Assembly: GCA_035547915.1 (NCBI GenBank)
Contig: DASZTS010000113.1
Span: forward strand, 1 to 64,000
Source: DASSFG01 sp035547915
GTDB lineage: Bacteria; Planctomycetota; Planctomycetia; Pirellulales; JAICIG01
DNA: 64,000 bases
Reading direction: 5' to 3'
Shown here: in pieces, positions 42,567-50,212 of the stretch
Layout of the letters: every line of letters starts with the position of its first letter
How positions within the stretch are numbered: the first letter of the stretch is position 1
The notes under the pieces: generated by a model
Databases searched by the model: none
The model's input: only the letters and a program-made list of their open reading frames with translations
What the model was told of the DNA's origin: nothing
Program-made: the position numbers and the translations under genes

Positions 42567-43948
42567 GCCGCGGCCCTCTGCTGTTTGGCGGTGTGCGAAA
42601 GTCCCAGGCGTCGCGCGAGGGCCGAATCGAAACGGCCTTCGGGATCGAACGCTGCCTTGATGCGTCGGAATTCGTCGGCCCGCGGGTACATGGCCTCGAA
42701 TGAGTGCCGAGCGAGCCGCACGTCTTTCGCCAGATAAACTCGTCCGCCGTGCTCGATCACGACCCGGTCCAACTCATCGAGCAATCCCATGACGGCGGGC
42801 CCCGTGTTGGGCAGATCGACCGCGAGCGTCGAACCGGCCATGGGGAACGACAGTAATCCGTCGTTGGCGGGGCCGAACGTTTTGAGTACCGCCAGGAACG
42901 AAGCTTGGCGCGAAGCGGCCAGCCCTTCCAGCAGCGCTATGAGGCCGCTCCGGCTGGTCTGCGCCGGGAAGGCTGCCTGATACTGCAAAAAGCCGCGGCG
43001 GCCGTAGATGCGGTTCCAGTGTGCGACGGCGTCGAGAGGGTAAAAGAACGTGTCGTAATCGACCACCGCGCGGCGGTCGCCGTGCCGGTGGTAGTACAGC
43101 GTGTTGAAGGCCCTCACGCTCCACGAGTTGAGTACGAAATTCGGCAGGAAGCAGGGTACGCGTTTGTGGCGGCGTGGCGGCGTGGCCAACGGCTCCGTCA
43201 CGTGCGGCACCTCGTCGGCCGGCGCGTGATTGCCGCGCATCAACACCGAGCGGCCCAGCGAACGGCCGCGAGACAGGCAGTCGATCCAGGCCACCGAGTA
43301 GTCGTAGCCGGCGTCTCCTTCGGCGAAGGCGGTGAGCGATTCGTCCAGGTCGGCCGTGCGGCGGTAGTCGACGTTCACGTAGGCCGAACCCACCCGCCGC
43401 AGGCGAAACCGCGCATCGACGATCGCGCCGGTCAGCCCCATGCCTCCGAGCGTGGCCCAGAACAGTTGCGGATTGACCTCGCGCGAGCAACGCAAGGTTT
43501 CGCCCGAGGCGGTCAGCAGGCGGAAGTCGATCAGGCAGCCGGCGAACGACCCGTCGACGTGATGGTTCTTACCATGCAGGTCGGCGGCAATCGCGCCCCC
43601 CACGGTCACGTACTTGGTTCCCGGCGTCACCGCGGGAAAGAAGCCGCGCGGCAGACCAACGCGAATCAGCTCCTCGAACGTGACCCCCGCCTCGCATTCG
43701 ACGATGCCTCGGACTTCGTCGAAGGCCAAAAACCGATTGAGGCGCAGATGAGAAACGACGCCGTCGGCATTGACCGCGGCATCGCCGTAACTGCGACCCA
43801 ACCCGCGTGAGATGAACGAACCCTCGCCCGCGCGGACCGCGTCGCACAGTTCGCCGACGCGTTCCGGCCGGAAGACGCGCGAGCGCTCGCCCGCCATGTT
43901 GCCCCACCCGCTGAGATGTTGTTCTGCTTCTTTGATGAGTCCTATCAT
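42563..43948 (-). CDS. DprE1-like FAD-dependent oxidoreductase
   Basis: A 461-residue VAO-type flavoenzyme. GGAIAADLHGKNHHVDGSFA matches the DprE1 FAD loop; RVYLAKDVRLARHSFEAMYP carries the conserved Lys of YLAKD; LGRSYGDAAVNADG lies near the N-terminus. In mycobacteria DprE1 oxidises polyprenyl-phosphoryl ribose to the 2-keto form. Where DprE1 has the benzothiazinone-target cysteine (NxCVDFP) this protein has Ala (TLAVDLP). It follows the HAD-UbiA gene by 105 bp and overlaps the DprE2-like gene by 4 bp. Confidence 0.87.
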   Translation of the reverse strand: MIGLIKEAEQHLSGWGNMAGERSRVFRPERVGELCDAVRAGEGSFISRGLGRSYGDAAVNADGVVSHLRLNRFLAFDEVRGIVECEAGVTFEELIRVGLPRGFFPAVTPGTKYVTVGGAIAADLHGKNHHVDGSFAGCLIDFRLLTASGETLRCSREVNPQLFWATLGGMGLTGAIVDARFRLRRVGSAYVNVDYRRTADLDESLTAFAEGDAGYDYSVAWIDCLSRGRSLGRSVLMRGNHAPADEVPHVTEPLATPPRRHKRVPCFLPNFVLNSWSVRAFNTLYYHRHGDRRAVVDYDTFFYPLDAVAHWNRIYGRRGFLQYQAAFPAQTSRSGLIALLEGLAASRQASFLAVLKTFGPANDGLLSFPMAGSTLAVDLPNTGPAVMGLLDELDRVVIEHGGRVYLAKDVRLARHSFEAMYPRADEFRRIKAAFDPEGRFDSALARRLGLSHTAKQQRAAA

Positions 43949-44053
43949 TAGACCATTTCGTTCTGGCCGGCGCGGGCGAGCGTGCCCGGACCGTAAGCGT
44001 TGTGACCGAGGCCGCGTATCATCGCACCGCCTTCCTGGAAGGGCGCGTGACCG

Positions 44054-45547
44054 TCAGTGGGCCGCAAGCAGCACCGTCGTCGCCGTCGCGGCGATGACCG
44101 CCAGGCTGGTGCGGTCCTTGAGCGCAAATGCGACGGGGTCGTAGTTTACTTCTCGCCGCCGGGCCAACAGCCAGAAGCGGGTGATCCAATACAACAAGAG
44201 CGGACAGACGAACCACAAGATCTCGCGCTGGCGATAGAACTGGGCGACCGCTTCGCTGTCGATGTACAGACAGAATACGAGCACCGCCAGGTAGCCGCTG
44301 GTGGGTCCGATCTGTTCGAGAAGTTGTGCGTCGTCGGCGCAATAGCCGCGGCCAGGCAGCGTCGGCTGCGACGATCCGCCGCCGCGCCGCAGTTCGATGT
44401 AGCGCTTGCCCAAGGCCAGGCTAAGGAAAAAGAACATTGCGAAGGCCAGCAACCACGGCGAAACCGGCACGCTCACGGCGGCGGCGCCGGCCGCGATGCG
44501 CAATGTGTAGAGTCCGGCCAATACGATCACGTCGATCACGACCCGCTTTTTCAGCGACAGCGAATAGGCCGTGGTTGTGAACAGGTAGGTTACCAACCAC
44601 CCGGTGAAGAGCCAAGGCAGAGAGCAGATCGATAGCGACAGCGAGGCGGTTGCCGCGCAGACGGCCAAGACGAGGCCGTGGGGAATCGACAGGTCTCCGG
44701 CGGCGAACGGCCGGCGGCGCTTGGTCGGGTGCCGGCGGTCCGACTCGATGTCGAGCAGGTCGTTGACGATGTAGATCGCCGAGGCCGCGGCCGAAAAAGC
44801 GGCCATGCCCAGCACCGCCAGCCCGAGCTTGATCACGTCGTTCCATTGATGGGCCAGGAACAACGGCAAGAACAGCAACAGGTTCTTGACCCACTGGTGA
44901 GGCCGCAGCGCGGCCACGAGCGGCTTGATGCGGTCGCGCCGCGGCACGACCACTCGGGCTTGAAAACAGGCTGTTTGGACGGATCTCCACAACCGGGGCG
45001 CGGGGCCCACGACGCAGGCCTCGCCGGCGGCCTGCCACAGCGGCAAGTCAGCCCGCGAATCGCCCCAATAGGCGAACTGGGCGCCACCCACTTGGCGACG
45101 AATGGCCGCCAGCTTGTTGGCTCCAGAACAGTTGATCGAGCCGTCGCTGGCAACGACTTCGTCGAACAGGCCCAGATGGTCGGCCACCTCGGCCGCGATT
45201 CGCTTGTCGGCCGCGGTGGCGAGCAGTAGCGTCCTGCCCGACGATTTGAGTTCGCGTAGCGGCTCGAGCACCTCGGGCCGGTAAGGAAGGAGTGCCGCAT
45301 TCGGCACCACGCGGGCCGCCAACTGCCGCTTGAAGTAGGCCTTGCCTCGGCACACCCAGACGACCGCCCAAAGCAGTTCCCAGGGGCGCGACTTGGCCAG
45401 CAGCAGCAACGACTCCCACAAGGTATCCGTCTGGACCAGAGTGCCGTCCAGATCGACGCAGACGACGTCCGACGGGGGCGACGAAAGGACCCTCGTCACA
45501 ACCCTTCTTGCGCGTTCAGACGGCTCAAAATGCGGTCGAGGGAGCAT
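44054..45547 (-). CDS. HAD-UbiA fusion: phosphatase plus polyprenyl-phosphate 5-phosphoribosyltransferase-like
   Basis: A 497-residue fusion. The first 200 residues are a HAD phosphatase: motif I VDLDGTLVQ (D32, D34), LLLATAADKRI, and GDSRADLPL for the acid residues. The rest is a UbiA-family prenyltransferase with about eight membrane helices: NDLLDIESDRRHPTKRRRP (residues 262-280) and a second Asp-rich site near KKRVVIDVIVLAGLYTLRIA. Mycobacterial Rv3806c (UbiA) attaches phosphoribose to decaprenyl phosphate, then a phosphatase removes the phosphate; here both activities may be in one chain. First gene of the DprE1/DprE2 operon. Confidence 0.85.
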   Translation of the reverse strand: MLPRPHFEPSERARRVVTRVLSSPPSDVVCVDLDGTLVQTDTLWESLLLLAKSRPWELLWAVVWVCRGKAYFKRQLAARVVPNAALLPYRPEVLEPLRELKSSGRTLLLATAADKRIAAEVADHLGLFDEVVASDGSINCSGANKLAAIRRQVGGAQFAYWGDSRADLPLWQAAGEACVVGPAPRLWRSVQTACFQARVVVPRRDRIKPLVAALRPHQWVKNLLLFLPLFLAHQWNDVIKLGLAVLGMAAFSAAASAIYIVNDLLDIESDRRHPTKRRRPFAAGDLSIPHGLVLAVCAATASLSLSICSLPWLFTGWLVTYLFTTTAYSLSLKKRVVIDVIVLAGLYTLRIAAGAAAVSVPVSPWLLAFAMFFFLSLALGKRYIELRRGGGSSQPTLPGRGYCADDAQLLEQIGPTSGYLAVLVFCLYIDSEAVAQFYRQREILWFVCPLLLYWITRFWLLARRREVNYDPVAFALKDRTSLAVIAATATTVLLAAH

Positions 45548-45717
45548 CCGTGCCCGGTTCCTATCAGTATCCCCTGAAAGACGCGGCGGACTTATAGCTC
45601 TCTTTCGCAGGGCTGGTCAAGCTCGCTTCGCGGATGATAACGTAGATTGGGGCGTCTACGTCTTGGTCGCGAAGCCAAGGCCGCCAAAACAGACTCTGTC
45701 GGGTTGCGGGCGACGGC

Positions 45718-47289
45718 GTGCGCGAGATTTTCAAGGAGACCTTACTGCGGTTGGCCGGCCTGGTCGCCATCTCGGCCACGTTGGTCTGCGGTTGCCAGGC
45801 CGCCGACGACCCAGTCGCCGCCCGGGCGATCAAGGCCGAGCCGGAACGAAAGCCCGCTGCGATACCCAAGCCGCCCGATAATGTCACAAAACCAGGTCGT
45901 GCAGGGACTCAGGCTCGTGCAAAAAAGCCGCCCGAACCGCCGGCGGCGCCTCGCGTTGCGGCGCCCACCGGATCGCCGACCCGAACGGCGAAACCGAGTG
46001 AGAAACCGGCTGGCCGACCAGCGGGCTCTTCGCTCCCACCGGTCGACGAAGACCGTATCGCGGCCCACAACATCCGCAAAATCGAGGGGCGAGAGCTCAC
46101 CCTCTATACCGATCTGCCGTCCGATGCCGAGATCGATGGCCTGCCGGAGGTGTTCAGCTTGGCCCTGCCCGAGTGGGCCGCCTATTTTCACATCGACGCC
46201 GACAATCTGGCGGGCTGGCGGGTGCGCGGTTGCTTGATAAAGGACCGCGAACGGTTCGTCGCGGCAGGTTTGCTCCCCGCAGGCTTACAGTTTGTGAACG
46301 GCTTTACGCGGGGTGACGAAATCTGGTGGTACGAGCAGGAGTCGGCCTATTATCGTCGCCACCTCATGCTGCACGAGGGCACCCACTCGCTGATGTTCGG
46401 GCATTTCGGCACGTGCGGCCCGCCTTGGTATATGGAAGCGATGGCCGAACTGTTGGGTACGCATCAGCTCAAGGACGGCCGGCTCACGCTCGGCGCATTT
46501 CCGGCCGACCGAGACCTTGTGCCCATTTGGGGCCGCATCCGCATCGTGCGCGAGGCGGTCCGGGACGGACGACCTCTCTCGGTCGGCGAGATTCTGGCCT
46601 TCCCGACGGATGCCTACTTGCAAAACGACACCTACGGTTGGTGTTGGGCAATCGCCGCCTTTCTCGACGGGCATCCCCGCTATCGCGAGCGGTTTCGGAA
46701 ACTGCCGACCGTGCTCCACGACACGGATTTCAATGGCCATTTCCGCAGGTCGTTTGCCGACGATCGGGCCACGCTGAACGTGGAATGGCGGGCGTTCATC
46801 CACGAGGTCGACTATGGCTACGACCTGGTTCGCAACGCCATCGAGCTGAAACCCAGCCGACCACCACGCGCCAGCGGTGATAAGGTCACCGTCGCGGCCG
46901 ACCGCGGCTGGCAATCGACCGGACTGCGCCTATCGGCCGACACGACCTATCAGCTCCAAGCGACCGGCCGCTATCAGGTGGCCGCCGAGCCGAAGATCTG
47001 GTGGTGTGAGCCAGGAGGCGTGACCGTACGTTATTATCGCGGCCGACCGCTCGGCATTTTGTTAGCTATGATCTTGCCCGATGCGGAGGAGGACGGAGGC
47101 GCTTCCTGGCCCGAGCCGGTGGCGATCGGCCAGAGCGGCCAACTCACCGTCGACGCACCCGGCACGCTCTATCTGCGGATCAACGATTCGCCGGCGGAGC
47201 TCGCCGACAATGCCGGCTCGCTGTCGGTCGACATTCGGACGAGTCGCGACGAACGTCCTCAGAAATCAAGGAAAGCACCCGCCAAGTGA
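45718..47289 (+). CDS. Zincin-type lipoprotein (DUF1570-like)
   Basis: A 523-residue lipoprotein from a GTG start: lipobox LVCGC (about residue 26), then a Pro/Lys-rich linker (about 30-105). The middle domain has LMLHEGTHSLMFGHFG, an HExxH-type zinc site, with MEAMAELLG supplying the third-ligand Glu region, typical of secreted planctomycete gluzincin-like proteins. The C-terminal 150 residues are beta-rich (GLRLSADTTYQLQATGRY). Substrate unknown. Its stop overlaps the LutA start (GTGA at 47286-47289), so the two are co-translated. Confidence 0.75.
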   Translation: MREIFKETLLRLAGLVAISATLVCGCQAADDPVAARAIKAEPERKPAAIPKPPDNVTKPGRAGTQARAKKPPEPPAAPRVAAPTGSPTRTAKPSEKPAGRPAGSSLPPVDEDRIAAHNIRKIEGRELTLYTDLPSDAEIDGLPEVFSLALPEWAAYFHIDADNLAGWRVRGCLIKDRERFVAAGLLPAGLQFVNGFTRGDEIWWYEQESAYYRRHLMLHEGTHSLMFGHFGTCGPPWYMEAMAELLGTHQLKDGRLTLGAFPADRDLVPIWGRIRIVREAVRDGRPLSVGEILAFPTDAYLQNDTYGWCWAIAAFLDGHPRYRERFRKLPTVLHDTDFNGHFRRSFADDRATLNVEWRAFIHEVDYGYDLVRNAIELKPSRPPRASGDKVTVAADRGWQSTGLRLSADTTYQLQATGRYQVAAEPKIWWCEPGGVTVRYYRGRPLGILLAMILPDAEEDGGASWPEPVAIGQSGQLTVDAPGTLYLRINDSPAELADNAGSLSVDIRTSRDERPQKSRKAPAK

Positions 47290-48059
47290 CGTCGAACGAA
47301 GCCCGGCCGCGCGTCGGCCTGTTCATTCCGTGCTATATCGACCAGTTGTTCCCACATGTGGGACTGGCGACCGTCGAACTGCTCGAACGGCTCGGCGTGG
47401 AAGTCGAGTTCCCGCCGGCACAGACGTGCTGCGGCCAACCGATGGCCAACACCGGCTGCACCGATGCCGCCCGCCCGCTGGCCAAACAATTCTTCGAAAT
47501 CTTCAAGTGCTACGACCGCGTCGTCTGCCCGTCGGGGAGCTGTGTGGCGATGGTGCGACACCATTACGACGAATATCTGGCCGACGAACCGGGCTTCGAC
47601 GAATGGAAACATAATACACTTGAGCTGTGCGAGTTCCTTCACGACGTGCTCGGGCTGCGCCAACTGGAAGGAAGCTTTCCGCATCGCGTCGGCTTGCATC
47701 AAAGTTGCCACGGGCTGCGCGAGCTGCGTCTGGCCAACGCCAGTGAGCTGGTGGCGGAAGGATACGACAAGGTGAAACCGTTCCTCGCCTCACTCGACGG
47801 CCTCACGCTCACCACGTTGCAGCGGCCCGACGAATGCTGCGGATTCGGCGGCACGTTCGCCGTCAGCGAAGAGGCCGTCTCGTGCATGATGGGCCTCGAC
47901 CGGATCCACGACCACGAACAGGCGGGTACGGAGGTACTGACGGCCACCGACATGTCATGCCTCATGCACCTCGACGGACTGATCCGCCGGCAGCGGAAAC
48001 CGCTGCGCGTGATGCACGTGGCCGAGATTCTCGCCGTGGCGACGCGCGGTCCCTCGTAG
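47286..48059 (+). CDS. lutA: LutA-type cysteine-rich-domain Fe-S protein
   Basis: A 257-residue protein with two CCG domains: FPPAQTCCGQPMANTGCTDA with VVCPSGSCVAMVRHHY, and HQSCHGLRELR with RPDECCGFGGTFAVSEEAVS. This is the LutA/YkgE subunit of lactate oxidation, which works with LutB and LutC; neither is in the window. GTG start overlaps the preceding stop. A lactate permease is present at 35760-37433. Confidence 0.9.
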   Translation: MTSNEARPRVGLFIPCYIDQLFPHVGLATVELLERLGVEVEFPPAQTCCGQPMANTGCTDAARPLAKQFFEIFKCYDRVVCPSGSCVAMVRHHYDEYLADEPGFDEWKHNTLELCEFLHDVLGLRQLEGSFPHRVGLHQSCHGLRELRLANASELVAEGYDKVKPFLASLDGLTLTTLQRPDECCGFGGTFAVSEEAVSCMMGLDRIHDHEQAGTEVLTATDMSCLMHLDGLIRRQRKPLRVMHVAEILAVATRGPS

Positions 48060-48093
48060 GGCGGCGACATTCCATCCGGCACGGCCGAGAGTG

Positions 48094-49530
48094 TCAGCGG
48101 CTTGCCTGCAACGCAGCCAGCACCCGTTCGGCGGCCTGCTCGCCGCTCTGAATGCAGTTGGGAACGCCCACACCGTGATAGGCATTCCCGGCCAAGGCCA
48201 AAGTCGGCGACGGTGCGACGAGCCTTTCGATCCGCTCGACGAGTTGGACGTGCCCCACGTGGTACTGCGGCATGCTCCGCGGCCATCGCACGACGCGACT
48301 CCATTCCGGCGGACCTTCTATGCCGACGAGGTCGGTTAGTTCCGCGGCAGCCATTTCGACAAGCGTGTTGTCGTCCAGATCGAGTTGCTCCGGTCGCTCC
48401 GCCCCGCCCAAGAAGACCCGGATCAGCACACGATCGTGCGGCGCGCGGCCGTCGAATTTGCTGCTGCTGTAACTGGCCGCCAGAATGTTCCGTCGCTCGA
48501 CGGCCGGCACGACGAACCCGAATCCGGCCAATTCCCGAACCATCTGCTCGCGGCGATACGCAGCGACGACCAGCGCGCAGCCGGCGTACGGAATTCTTTG
48601 CAGTTCGCTGGCCAGTGGCGGGTTTATCGGCTCGACAAGCCCGGCAGCGGCATACGCCGGCAGCGCGAGAATGGCCCCGTCGAAGGAACTCGTTTCATCG
48701 GCCGTCGCGACAGACCATCGTTGCCCATCCGCGGCTAGCCGGATCACAGCCGAACCACGCCGGACGCCATGTTGGTCCAGCCGATTCGTGAGGGCGTCGA
48801 CCAGACTCGTCATGCCGTCGCGCGGCGCGACGAACAGTCCGTAACGGGCCCCGCTCGAACCGGCAGCGTCGTCGCCAGACGGCGCTCGCCATGCCCCGCG
48901 AGTCAGGCTGCCGCTGGTGCGTTCCATCTCGACGAATCGCGGCAGGGCGGCCGCCATACTGAGCTTCTCGGCGTCGGCCGTGTAAATACCGGCGACGAGC
49001 GGCTGGACGAGTCGTTCGAACGCTTCGCGTCCCAACCGCCGCCGCGCAAATGACGCCAAGCTTTCGTCGCCGTCTTCGCGCCGGCGGCGAACGAGCGGTT
49101 CGCACAGCAGGCGGAACTTGCCCGGCCAGCTCAACAACGGCGACGACACCAACGGCCAGAGTCGGCTCGCGCTGAGCAGGTGGAATCCCACGGGCACGGG
49201 GAACAGCCGCCCACGGCGGACGACGAACGCCCGCCGCTGCGATGGGCGCGTGGGCAACAACTGTTCGCCAAGACCGACTCGGCGGCAGAGGTCGATGGCC
49301 CAGGGCGTCGTGGTGATGAAGTTGTCCGCGCTCAACTCGACGAGGAAACCGTCGCGCCGCTCGGTGCCGAGCACACCGCCCAGCCGTTGGCCGGCGTCGA
49401 ACAACACGACCTGCGCCTGCGGCGCCAGCTCCGTCAATCGGTGCGCTGCCGCCAGGCCCGTTATGCCGCCTCCCACGACGGCAATGCGCGGGCGAAGAAC
49501 GTCGGATGCGGAACCAAGACCGTCAGCCAC
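48094..49530 (-). CDS. hemG: Protoporphyrinogen oxidase (HemY/HemG flavoprotein type)
   Basis: A 478-residue FAD oxidoreductase: RIAVVGGGITGLAAAHRL dinucleotide fold near residue 15, RLGGVLGTERRDGFLVELSA, FERLVQPLVAGIYTADAEKL and the C-terminal NAYHGVGVPNCIQSGEQAAE, matching oxygen-dependent protoporphyrinogen oxidase. It makes protoporphyrin IX for haem. GTG start at 49530. A HemD-HemE gene lies 0.7 kb upstream on the same strand, separated by a Uma2 gene. Confidence 0.9.
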   Translation of the reverse strand: MADGLGSASDVLRPRIAVVGGGITGLAAAHRLTELAPQAQVVLFDAGQRLGGVLGTERRDGFLVELSADNFITTTPWAIDLCRRVGLGEQLLPTRPSQRRAFVVRRGRLFPVPVGFHLLSASRLWPLVSSPLLSWPGKFRLLCEPLVRRRREDGDESLASFARRRLGREAFERLVQPLVAGIYTADAEKLSMAAALPRFVEMERTSGSLTRGAWRAPSGDDAAGSSGARYGLFVAPRDGMTSLVDALTNRLDQHGVRRGSAVIRLAADGQRWSVATADETSSFDGAILALPAYAAAGLVEPINPPLASELQRIPYAGCALVVAAYRREQMVRELAGFGFVVPAVERRNILAASYSSSKFDGRAPHDRVLIRVFLGGAERPEQLDLDDNTLVEMAAAELTDLVGIEGPPEWSRVVRWPRSMPQYHVGHVQLVERIERLVAPSPTLALAGNAYHGVGVPNCIQSGEQAAERVLAALQASR

Positions 49531-49563
49531 GAATCACACGATGGACAGGAGGAACTTGCCCGT

Positions 49564-50118
49564 TCATCCGAACAACAGGCCGACGCGCAAGAGACACTCG
49601 GGAAACAACAGCGGCCGGAGTTCATCGCCCGCGTGGTAGGTTTGTAGCGACTGATAGCGCCCGTCCTGCGGATCTCGATGAACCTCGACGCAGTTGTCAA
49701 TCAGGTTCACGATCCAGTAGTCGGGAATGTCGGCCGCCGCATAAAGCTCGGCCTTCTCACCTCGGTCAAAATCGAGTGTCGATTCGGCCACTTCGATGAC
49801 GAGGAAGACCTCGTCGCCGCCAAGCGGTGTCGCATCGTGGCCGATCCACGACATATCGGGCTGCGGCGCGCTTTGCTGGCGAGGAAGGCGAATCGGGCTC
49901 TGCACCTGCACGATCATTCTTTGCCGCAGGTCTGGCGTGCTCTGCGCCATCACCCATTGGTTCATCAGAGCATTCACGGCGTGTCGATGGCGATCGCCGA
50001 TAGGGCTCATTTCACGCAATTCACCAAAAATCAGCTCGATGCGCCGATCGGGATCGAAGACCGCGGCGTCGATCATGCGATCGTATTCGTCGAGCGTAAA
50101 TCTCGCTTGCGTGCTCAT
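49564..50118 (-). CDS. Uma2 family (PD-(D/E)xK fold) putative endonuclease
   Basis: A 184-residue Uma2/DUF820 protein: FTLDEYDRMIDAAVFDPDRR then IELIFGELREMSPIGDRHRH, APQPDMSWIGHDATPLGGDE and VIEVAESTLDFDRGEKAELY then AAADIPDYWIVNLID, the PD...E-x-K-type core with Lys-like Arg/Lys near. GGAGCG precedes ATG 50118. The family is abundant in planctomycetes and cyanobacteria; function is not established. It is inserted between two haem genes on the same strand. Confidence 0.88.
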   Translation of the reverse strand: MSTQARFTLDEYDRMIDAAVFDPDRRIELIFGELREMSPIGDRHRHAVNALMNQWVMAQSTPDLRQRMIVQVQSPIRLPRQQSAPQPDMSWIGHDATPLGGDEVFLVIEVAESTLDFDRGEKAELYAAADIPDYWIVNLIDNCVEVHRDPQDGRYQSLQTYHAGDELRPLLFPECLLRVGLLFG

Positions 50119-50212
50119 GGACGCTCCGAAACGTCATGGATCAATCGGTCCACCTCATTATACATCGACCATGAGGACGATTTTCGAGACCGTGCGGAGC
50201 AAGCTCGACCTC

